Shown one piece after another: positions 52,320 through 59,229 of a stretch of DNA of 64,000 nt. Below the pieces are notes generated by a model. That model was not told the DNA's origin. It did not search any database and was given only the letters and a program-made list of their open reading frames with translations. This DNA is from Labilithrix sp. (GTDB lineage: Bacteria > Myxococcota_A > Polyangia > Polyangiales > Polyangiaceae). The stretch spans positions 17,524 to 81,523 of the forward strand of contig JAHBWD010000039.1 in the NCBI GenBank assembly GCA_019637175.1. The letters run 5' to 3'. The position numbers were made by a program, and so were the translations under genes. Each line of letters begins with the position of its first letter. Position 1 is the first letter of the stretch.

Positions 52320-53612
52320 ATGCGTCTGCCGTTCAGCCTACGATCGATCGCGAGCGCCGCGTTCGCGTTCGCCGGTGCCTCTTGCCATCACGCCGCTGCT
52401 CCTGCGCCCCGCGTCGCGTCCGCCGACGGCTTCGTCGTCGTCGACGCCATGGTCTTCGACGGCGAACGCTTCCGCGCCGGCAACGTCTACGTGCGCGGCG
52501 GATCGATCGAGGGCTTCGTCGACGCCGCGCCGCCCGGCACGCCGGTGATCGACGCCAAAGGACAGACCCTCCTCCCGGGTCTCATCGACGGTCACACGCA
52601 CATCGGCACGACGACCGATCACCTCGAGCGATTCGTCACCTTCGGCGTCACGACCGTCGTCGATCTCTTCGGACCGCCGGAGATCATCGCCAGGTTGCGC
52701 GCCGACGAACGCACGAAGGAGAGCGCAAGGCGGGCGGCGCTCGTCGGCGCGGGGAACCTCGCGACCGCGCCGAAGGGGCACGGGACGGAGTACGGCGTCC
52801 CTATTCCGACGCTCGAAGAGCCCGGAGAGGCGCGCGCGTTCGTCGCGGCGCGAAGGGCGGAGGGATCCGAGCTGCTCAAGATCGTCTTCGACACGAGCAC
52901 GAACGACGTCGGCGGACAGTCGAACGCGATGCCGACGTTGCGCGCCGACACCGCGCGCGAGCTCGCGAAGGAAGCTCACGCGCAGGGCCTCACCGTCGCC
53001 GTGCACACCGGCGGCTGCGGCGACATCGCGGAGGCCGCCTCGCTGGGCGCCGACGTCATCGCGCACGGATGCGCGCTCCCGGATGACGATCCCTTGCCGA
53101 AGACGCTCGCGGCGCGCGGCGTGTACCTCAACCCGACGCTCGCCGTGCAGCTCCGTCCGTGCGGCCTCGAGTATTGGATCCCCATGGTGCGTGACGCGGA
53201 GATCGCGCGGCGCCTCACCGGCGAGGAGCGCGAACGCCTGGGCAAGGATCGGCACGATCACGACGTCGCTTGCAGCAGCGGGCGCCTCCGCCTGGTTCGG
53301 GAGGCCGCGAAGGCGGGCGTGAAGCTCATCGCGGGCCCGGACTCACCCAACCGACGGATCCCGATCGGCGCGTCGCTCCTCGCGGAGCTCGATCTGTTCG
53401 CGCAGGCGGGCGTCCCGATCGAGCAGGTGCTCGCGTCGGCGACGAGCCATCCCGCGAGCGCGTATCGGATCGCGGGTCGCGGGCGCATCGCCAAGGGCAT
53501 GCGCGCCGATCTCTTGCTCGTGGAAGGCGACGCGCGAACGTCGGTGCGCGCGCTGTGGCACACGCGGAGCGTCTGGCGAAACGGAGCGCTCGCTTACACC
53601 GCGCCCCGCTGA
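52320..53612 (+). CDS. Amidohydrolase-family lipoprotein
   Basis: 430 residues from the ATG at 52320 with GAGG upstream. Lipoprotein signal ending AGASC (Cys22). TIM-barrel amidohydrolase features: LLPGLIDGHTHIG (HxH at about 91-93), LTVAVHTGG, ADVIAHGCALP, KLIAGPDSPNRRIP (Asp) and the small C-terminal composite-domain strands (GRIAKGMRADLLLVEGD). Metal ligands look complete. The substrate class (imidazolonepropionase- or dipeptidase-like) cannot be set. An exported, membrane-bound amidohydrolase would act on scavenged small molecules. Runs 66 bases after the DHCR24-like gene. Confidence 0.85.
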   Translation: MRLPFSLRSIASAAFAFAGASCHHAAAPAPRVASADGFVVVDAMVFDGERFRAGNVYVRGGSIEGFVDAAPPGTPVIDAKGQTLLPGLIDGHTHIGTTTDHLERFVTFGVTTVVDLFGPPEIIARLRADERTKESARRAALVGAGNLATAPKGHGTEYGVPIPTLEEPGEARAFVAARRAEGSELLKIVFDTSTNDVGGQSNAMPTLRADTARELAKEAHAQGLTVAVHTGGCGDIAEAASLGADVIAHGCALPDDDPLPKTLAARGVYLNPTLAVQLRPCGLEYWIPMVRDAEIARRLTGEERERLGKDRHDHDVACSSGRLRLVREAAKAGVKLIAGPDSPNRRIPIGASLLAELDLFAQAGVPIEQVLASATSHPASAYRIAGRGRIAKGMRADLLLVEGDARTSVRALWHTRSVWRNGALAYTAPR

Positions 53613-53628
53613 CGACCGCGCGCCCTGC

Positions 53629-54534
53629 TCACGCCTCGAGGAGCGCGCCGCACTTCGCGCATGCGCTCGCCCATCTTCGGCGGAACGCCATCACGCCGCG
53701 GAGCTTCTTCTGCGACGCGTCGTACACGACGTCTTCGTCGGCCGCGCACGCGACGACGTGCGGCGGGCGCGGCCACGGAGGCTCGCGCCCGCTCCACGCG
53801 AAGACGAGCGCGTCGTGTCCGTTCGGGCAGCGCGTCACGTCGGAGACGACGTAGCCGGGGAACTCTTCGATGCGGTACGGGAGCGCTCGCACGAGCTGGT
53901 TCTTCGTCTTGCGCGCGATCTGCGCGTCGCGGTGCGCCTCGCCGCGTCGATCGGCGTGGTCCGCGCAGAGCCAGGGGAGGAAGTGATCGCGCACCGGCGA
54001 GAGCTCGCGCCCGCGCGTGTCGCACACCGCCCCTGCGTCGACCTCGATCCAGGGCACGCCGATCTCGAACGCCTTGCGCGCGTCGACGGCGTGGGAGACG
54101 AGGACCTCCACGGCCGCGATCGGGAGATCGGCGACGCCGACGAGCCCCACGTCGACGACGTGACCGGACGCCAGGCGCAGCTCACAGAGCGCGCGCGAGA
54201 CCTTCTTCGGGATCGGCTGGCGCGTTCGCTCCTCGCATCTCGGCGCACGCGCGCACGCGCGCACGAACACCGGCGCGGGCCCGTCACCGGCGCGCCACGC
54301 CTCGACGGCCTGCACGATGAGGCGCTTGGCCGAGACGTGGAGCACCGTCTCCCGGCTGCACGCGGACTCTCCGTGATGGTAGTGCCGCTTCTTCTTCTCG
54401 CCGGCGTGGAGGTGCACGGCCGCTGCGCACGAAGGGCACGCGTAGCGTCGACCCTTCACCGCCTCTTCGGGAGGCACGAGCCGTCCCTTCGCGTCACGCG
54501 CGACGGGGATGCGGAACGACGCGCTCGCGAGCAC
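53629..54534 (-). CDS. CoiA-like protein (zinc ribbon plus nuclease-like domain)
   Basis: 301 residues. N-terminal zinc-binding part YACPSCAAAVHLHAGEKKKRHYHH (about 31-54) followed by the CoiA-like TVLHVSAKRLIVQAVEAW. Then a restriction-endonuclease-like core (CELRLASGHVVDVGLVG, IAAVEVLVSHAVDARKAFEIGVPWIEVDAG) whose Asp and Glu could form a PD-(D/E)xK-type site. A second zinc pair at the C-terminus (CAKCGALLEA, with CPNGHD nearby) is also present. CoiA promotes recombination in natural transformation of Gram-positives. Solitary homologues occur widely, with no proven role. Convergent with the amidohydrolase gene. Confidence 0.65.
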   Translation of the reverse strand: MLASASFRIPVARDAKGRLVPPEEAVKGRRYACPSCAAAVHLHAGEKKKRHYHHGESACSRETVLHVSAKRLIVQAVEAWRAGDGPAPVFVRACARAPRCEERTRQPIPKKVSRALCELRLASGHVVDVGLVGVADLPIAAVEVLVSHAVDARKAFEIGVPWIEVDAGAVCDTRGRELSPVRDHFLPWLCADHADRRGEAHRDAQIARKTKNQLVRALPYRIEEFPGYVVSDVTRCPNGHDALVFAWSGREPPWPRPPHVVACAADEDVVYDASQKKLRGVMAFRRRWASACAKCGALLEA

Positions 54535-54550
54535 GCGACGACGTTACCAC

Positions 54551-55117
54551 TCAACCGCACTCGCAGCCGCGACACGAGTGGCCGGGGCTCGTTCCGCAAT
54601 ACGCGACGAGCTGCTCGCGCAGCGCCTTGCGCGCGCGGTGGAGGCGCACGGTCGCGTTGTTGATCGTGATGCCGAGCGCGCTCGCGACCTCGGAGAGCGA
54701 CTGCTCGTCGAGATCGACCCTCCGGAGGATGTCGGCGTACTCGGCGCGGAGCGTGTCGAGCTGCCTGAGGCAGCACGCGCACGACTTCGCCTCCTCCGGC
54801 ATCGGCGCCTCGAGCTCGCCCTCCCCCTCTTCGGGGAGGGGCTCGCTTCGCGCGTCGCGCGCCGTCCGCGCGTGGTGGTCGGCGATGAGGTTGCGCAGGA
54901 TCTGGAAGAACCAGGAGCGCACCTTGTCGGGCTCGCGGATCGCGCTCGCGTGCGCCGCGGCCTTGATGAGCCCTTGCTGGAGGATGTCTTCGGCGTCGGC
55001 CTCGGTGCGAACGCGCCCGCGGACGAACGCGAGAAAAGAATCCCGGTCCGCCGCGAGGGCGTGCACGAGCTCGCCTTCCGACGACGTCACCCCTCGATCA
55101 TAGCGGACCGGGATCAT
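54551..55117 (-). CDS. ECF sigma factor with Cys-rich C-terminal tail (CorE/ECF44-like)
   Basis: 188 residues. Region 2 (DSFLAFVRGRVRTEADAEDILQQ, VRSWFFQILRNLIADHHAR) and region 4 (DLDEQSLSEVASALGITINNATVRLHRARKALREQL) are complete. A SCACC motif lies in the linker just before region 4, and the protein ends in CGTSPGHSCRGCECG. Linker cysteines plus a Cys-rich tail are the hallmark of copper- or cadmium/zinc-responsive CorE-type factors (ECF44), first studied in Myxococcus xanthus, where metal binding switches activity without an anti-sigma factor. None is encoded here. Nine bases downstream of a Cys-rich mini-gene, with its own GAGG ribosome site. Confidence 0.88.
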   Translation of the reverse strand: MIPVRYDRGVTSSEGELVHALAADRDSFLAFVRGRVRTEADAEDILQQGLIKAAAHASAIREPDKVRSWFFQILRNLIADHHARTARDARSEPLPEEGEGELEAPMPEEAKSCACCLRQLDTLRAEYADILRRVDLDEQSLSEVASALGITINNATVRLHRARKALREQLVAYCGTSPGHSCRGCECG

Positions 55118-55126
55118 CGTTCGACC

Positions 55127-55222
55127 TCAGCCCTTCTTCTTGCCCTGCTCCGCGCAGCGGCACGGCGGGGCGCAGCGGCACTCGGGGCCGCACGGGCAGG
55201 CGATCTGTTGGCTATCGTTCAT
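55127..55222 (-). CDS. 31-residue Cys-rich metallothionein-like mini-protein
   Basis: The small ORF starts at ATG 55222 with a near-perfect ribosome site (AAGGAG, seven bases upstream). The peptide has six Cys in CxC-type spacing (ACPCGPECRCAPPCRC, residues 8-23) and a basic C-terminus (KKKG). No Trp, Tyr or Phe, as in metallothioneins. It ends nine bases before the Cys-tailed sigma factor gene, on the same strand. The strong start signal and residue pattern make it a real gene despite its size. Probable role: bind or buffer Cu, Zn or Cd in step with the metal-sensing sigma factor. Confidence 0.8.
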   Translation of the reverse strand: MNDSQQIACPCGPECRCAPPCRCAEQGKKKG

Positions 55223-55274
55223 GTTCGTCTCCTTTCGAGGGGGAAGACGGCATGACCGGCCGAACTCTTACAGC

Positions 55275-56297
55275 TCACCGATCGATTCGTTCGAGCCGGC
55301 CGTCGGCGTGACGCGCGAAGCGCCCCTCTTCGCGCGGATGCACCGGATCATCGCTCGGCCACGGCCAGCCGCCGAAGCGCGTGCGTTGGTAGTCCTGCAT
55401 CGCGCGTTGGATCTCCTCGCGGCGGTTCATCACGAACGGGCCGTACTGCACGACGGGCTCGCCGATCGGCCGACCTTGCAAGAGCAGGATCTCGGTCTCG
55501 CTGTCACCCGCCTCGAGCGTCAGGTCGACGTCGCTCTGGACGACGAGCCCCGCGTGCGTGGGCACGAGCTCGCCGCCCACGCGGAGCGAAGAGCCCGCGA
55601 AGAAGTAGAGCGTGCGCATCGTGCTCGCGCTCTTCGCGCGCGGGAGCTTCCACGTCGCGCCCGCGTCCATGCGAATCGACCAGATCGCGACGTCGGTGTC
55701 GTCGCGCGACGCCCAGGAGCGCGGCGGCGGCGGCGGCGCTTTCTGCCCCTGGAGCTCGCCGGCGACGACCATGACCTCCGTCGTGCGCTTCGCTTCGTCG
55801 GCCGCGATCACGCGAGGGATGTCGCGGCTCCACAGCATCGCGAAGTGCGGCTCGACCATCTTGTCGGCCGCCGGAAGGTTCAGCCAGATCTGGAAGAGCT
55901 CGAGCGGGTTCGGTTTGTCGCGCTCGAGCAACGGGAACATCTCCGAGTGGACGATCCCTCCTCCCGCCGTGAGCCACTGTGTGTCGCCCGATCCGAAGCG
56001 CGCCGCCGCGCCGAGCGAGTCGGCGTGATCGATGTAGCCGCGCCGCACGACGGTGACGGTCTCGAATCCACGGTGCGGGTGGCCGGGAAATCCGGGAACG
56101 ACCTCGCCGTGGTACATGCGCCAGCCGTCCTTGCCCTCGAAGTCTTGACCCATCCGGCGACCGGCGAGCGCCGCGGCCGGAGGAGCCATCCGCTCGTCGC
56201 CGGCGGGATACGCGTCGTCATGGTGAACGCAGAAGAGGAAAGGATCGATCGTCGGCCACGGGAATCCCAGGGCTATCGTCTCGAGGATGCAGCTCAT
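55275..56297 (-). CDS. Pirin-family cupin protein
   Basis: 340 residues. Double cupin fold. The first cupin carries the pirin metal motif HPHRGFETVT (about 73-82), GGIVHSEMF (His, Glu) and the conserved LFQIWLNLP. The second is degenerate, as in other pirins. Bacterial pirins range from quercetin-dioxygenase-like enzymes to regulators of pyruvate metabolism. The charged Pro-rich insert QGQKAPPPPPRS near 185 is unusual. No ribosome site is clear before the ATG. Follows the esterase gene of the lipid-transfer-like operon by 73 bases, so it may share that transcript. Confidence 0.88.
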   Translation of the reverse strand: MSCILETIALGFPWPTIDPFLFCVHHDDAYPAGDERMAPPAAALAGRRMGQDFEGKDGWRMYHGEVVPGFPGHPHRGFETVTVVRRGYIDHADSLGAAARFGSGDTQWLTAGGGIVHSEMFPLLERDKPNPLELFQIWLNLPAADKMVEPHFAMLWSRDIPRVIAADEAKRTTEVMVVAGELQGQKAPPPPPRSWASRDDTDVAIWSIRMDAGATWKLPRAKSASTMRTLYFFAGSSLRVGGELVPTHAGLVVQSDVDLTLEAGDSETEILLLQGRPIGEPVVQYGPFVMNRREEIQRAMQDYQRTRFGGWPWPSDDPVHPREEGRFARHADGRLERIDR

Positions 56298-56370
56298 CTA
56301 GAAAGCAGTGTAGCGCCCTCTAGGCCCGAAACGATGGGGCGACGATGAGCGGCCCATCGGGCCGCAGCGA

Positions 56371-57309
56371 TCAGGGCTTCGCGTGCGACGACATGAACCC
56401 GTAGAGGAGCTTCGGCAGATCCTTCGTCAGGTTCAGCGGCACGTGGCCCGAGCCTTCCATCGTCCAGAGCTCGACGCCGCCGTTGGCGGTGCAGCCCTCG
56501 TACTTCGAGATCGTCGTTTCGGCGCCGGCGACGTCGCCGTCGAGATCGATCGGGGCGGCGGTCTCCGGCTCGGGCGCGCACCCGTTGTGGCCCGCCCACG
56601 CCGACACCGTCGCGAGCGCGCCCGGGAGCGATCGCCCGGGCGCGTTCGGGTGGAGCGGGCTCGCGAGCATGCTCGGCTCGTACGTGATGGTGGTGTCCTT
56701 CGTGCCGTGCATGTGCAGGACGCCGATCGGCGCCGACGGCTTGCACGAGCTCGGATCGCTCGTGAACGGCCCCGCGAGCTCGACGATCGCGGCGAACTTG
56801 TCGGCGGCGTCGCACGCCATGCGCAGCGCCATCGCGCCGCCGTTCGAGTGACCGAGCACGAAGATCCGCTTCGGGTCGATGTTGTAATACTTCTCGACGT
56901 CGTCGACGAGCGATCGCAGATACGCGACGTCGTCGACGGGCTTGTTCTCGAAGTTGCAGCAGAGCTCGTTCGCGTTCCAGAACTGCTTGCCCGTACCGTC
57001 CGTCGTTCCCTCCGGCGCGACCACGAAGAAGCCTTCCGTGTCGGCGATGCTCGCGAGGTTGAAGAAGAGCGACTGCGTCGCCGCGTTGGCGCCGTAGCCG
57101 TGCAGCAAGAGGACGAGCGGCGCGGCCTTCGCGGGATCGTAGTTGTCGGGGACGCGCACGACGCTCACGGGGCGATCGCCGCCGAACACGTAGTCGGACG
57201 GCGGACCGTTCTTGCCCGCCACCTCACTCGGCGGGTCCGACGGCGCGTTCGAGGATGACGAGCATGCCACCATCAACGCGCAGGCAAACACGACGCCGGC
57301 CTTGTTCAT
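56371..57309 (-). CDS. Poly(3-hydroxybutyrate)-depolymerase-like esterase lipoprotein (LpqC type)
   Basis: 312 residues. Lipoprotein signal MNKAGVVFACALMVAC (Cys16). Alpha/beta hydrolase of the LpqC/feruloyl-esterase family: PLVLLLHGYGANA (oxyanion), GHSNGGAMALRMAC with Ser155, Asp205 in HGTKDT and His near 297 in GSGHVPLN. A Cys-Cys pair ELCCNFENK is typical for the family. It probably cleaves ester bonds of a lipid, polyester or aromatic ester at the cell surface. It starts 20 bases after the vitellogenin-N-like gene and is the third gene of that operon. Confidence 0.85.
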   Translation of the reverse strand: MNKAGVVFACALMVACSSSSNAPSDPPSEVAGKNGPPSDYVFGGDRPVSVVRVPDNYDPAKAAPLVLLLHGYGANAATQSLFFNLASIADTEGFFVVAPEGTTDGTGKQFWNANELCCNFENKPVDDVAYLRSLVDDVEKYYNIDPKRIFVLGHSNGGAMALRMACDAADKFAAIVELAGPFTSDPSSCKPSAPIGVLHMHGTKDTTITYEPSMLASPLHPNAPGRSLPGALATVSAWAGHNGCAPEPETAAPIDLDGDVAGAETTISKYEGCTANGGVELWTMEGSGHVPLNLTKDLPKLLYGFMSSHAKP

Positions 57310-57329
57310 GGGCGGTACGGTAGCGCAGA

Positions 57330-59195
57330 TCAGTTCGCCGCTTCGAGCGCGAAGCGCACGCGCGCCGCGAGCCGCGGGTCTTCGGTGCGCGCGAGCAGGT
57401 GCTCGAGCGATCCGCGGACCTCGGGCGAAGGCGACCCCTGACGGAGCAGGATGCTCACGAGGCTCGCCTCGGCCTCGCCGCCGAGCTGCGGCGTGTCGAG
57501 CAGCGACGCGAGCTCGCGCTGATCGCTCTTCTCCATCGGGTGATGGCCGAGCGCGTCGATCGCCGCCGTCTGCACGTCTTCGTCCGCGTCCTTCGCGAGG
57601 CGCATGAGCGTGCCGCGCGCGGCGGGCTCGTGCGTCTTGCGGAGCGCCGACGCCACCGCGCGACGCACGGCCGGATCGGCGTCGCTCGCGTGCTTGCCGA
57701 TGCGCGCGACCTGCGCGCGATCGCCCGCGTTGCCGAGCGCCGACACGTACGCCGCGCGCGCAGCAGGCGCCTCCGCCGCGTCGAGCTTCGACGCGAGCAG
57801 ATCCGTCGCGGCCTTCGCTTCGCGCTGCTCGCCGCGCTTGGCGAGCCGCCCCGCCGTCGCGCCGAGCACGTGCGCCTCGGCGTACGCCATCTGCGCGTCG
57901 CCCGCGCTCTCGCTCTTCCCGAGGCGATCGCGGATCGCCTTGGCCGTCTCGATGCTCGGCTCCTCGACGAGCATGAGCCGCTGCAGATACGTGAGGCGCT
58001 GCTCGTCGCTGCGCGCGGTCGATCCGTCGAGGACGCGGAGCAACGTCGCTTGCGCGGCCTCGCCGCCGGTCGACGCGAGCAGATCCAGGATCGCGGTGCG
58101 CCCGCCGGCGCCGATCGCGTCGTCTTCGAATCGGATCGCGACCTCGGCTTGCAGCTCGGGGTGGAGCTCGAGGAGCGCGGTCGATCGAACGAGCCAGCCC
58201 TTGGCCAGCCCTTCGGGCCCCGCCGTCCCGACCGCGTCGATCCCGCTCACCACGTCTTCGATCGTCGCGCCCGCGGCGCGGCGCTCGAGGGCCGCGCGCT
58301 TCTCGGCCTGGCTCTCGAACGGCTCGCCGGGGAGCTTCGACGCGAGCGCGCTCGTGTCGAGCGAGGCGATCGCGCCGTCGCTCTCCTTCACGCGCGTCGC
58401 TTCGAAGCTCGCGGTCGTCTCGAACATCGCCGGCGCGCCGGGCGCGCCCGCGTGGATCTCGCGCTTCTCGCTGAAGCGCGCGAGCGGCCCCGCGCCGTCG
58501 AACGTCACTTCACCTTCGCCGCGCGCGCGGACAGCGCACGGCGCGACGCACGCGTCGGGCAGCCCCTCGACCGAGACCGCGCTCGCGATCGTGCGCGCGT
58601 ACGTGTCGCTCTTCGCGCGCTCGTACTTCACGCGAAACGTGCCCGAGGGTCGCTGCTCTTCGCGCTCGAAGGTCGCCTCCGGAGACGCCGCGGGCAGGAG
58701 CACCTGCCGCGCGACGTTCTCCGTGAGCTGCACCGCGAGCGACGGCGCGTCCTTGTCGACGAGCACGCGCACGACGCGCGCGCCGTCGACGACGAGGTAG
58801 ACAGGACGCTTCTCGAGCATCTTTCGTCCCGTCTCGTCGCTCGCCAGCACCTTCTGCCCCGAGACCACGACGTTCGACGCGCGAACGTCGCGGAGCTCGG
58901 CGCGGATCACGTCGGCGCCGTCCGTCGTCGTCTCTCGCGAGAGGACGAGGTTCGCGTCCAGATCGAGCTCACCCTGATACGTGTCGGCGAGACCCGCGGC
59001 CTGCGCCTCTTGGAGGCGGGCCGTGGACTTCTCGTGCCACGCCACGTGCAGCACGGCCTCGCGGCCGATCGCAGGTGCGGTGAGCTCGAGGCCCTGCGCA
59101 TCTCGCCCGTCGTGCCCCTTGCGGAGCAGACCGAAGGCGAGAGCAGAGAGCGCAGCGGCCGAGGCCGCGAGGACGATGACGGAACGGCGACGCAT
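57330..59195 (-). CDS. Vitellogenin-N/MTP-like lipid-transfer-type protein
   Basis: 621 residues with an N-terminal signal or anchor (about 5-24). Residues 35-280 form a beta-rich part with vitellogenin/MTP-like features: TYQGELDLDANLVL (about 72-85), PVYLVVDGARVVRVLVDKDA (131-150) with LTENVARQVLLPA just after, and SGTFRVKYE (184-192). Residues 300-621 form paired helices matching the vitellogenin-N helical arch (RTAILDLLASTGGEAAQATL, EEPSIETAKAIRDRLGK, AYVSALGNAG, VQTAAIDALG). A CVAPC pair sits at 216-220. Large lipid-transfer proteins of animals use this module to load lipid; bacterial ones have no known role. A good ribosome site (AGGAG) precedes it. The partner gene lies 34 bases upstream. 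A plain HEAT-repeat protein is the alternative. Confidence 0.7.
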   Translation of the reverse strand: MRRRSVIVLAASAAALSALAFGLLRKGHDGRDAQGLELTAPAIGREAVLHVAWHEKSTARLQEAQAAGLADTYQGELDLDANLVLSRETTTDGADVIRAELRDVRASNVVVSGQKVLASDETGRKMLEKRPVYLVVDGARVVRVLVDKDAPSLAVQLTENVARQVLLPAASPEATFEREEQRPSGTFRVKYERAKSDTYARTIASAVSVEGLPDACVAPCAVRARGEGEVTFDGAGPLARFSEKREIHAGAPGAPAMFETTASFEATRVKESDGAIASLDTSALASKLPGEPFESQAEKRAALERRAAGATIEDVVSGIDAVGTAGPEGLAKGWLVRSTALLELHPELQAEVAIRFEDDAIGAGGRTAILDLLASTGGEAAQATLLRVLDGSTARSDEQRLTYLQRLMLVEEPSIETAKAIRDRLGKSESAGDAQMAYAEAHVLGATAGRLAKRGEQREAKAATDLLASKLDAAEAPAARAAYVSALGNAGDRAQVARIGKHASDADPAVRRAVASALRKTHEPAARGTLMRLAKDADEDVQTAAIDALGHHPMEKSDQRELASLLDTPQLGGEAEASLVSILLRQGSPSPEVRGSLEHLLARTEDPRLAARVRFALEAAN

Positions 59196-59229
59196 GACGG
59201 GATCTCCTGATGGGTGGAACGAGGTCGGA

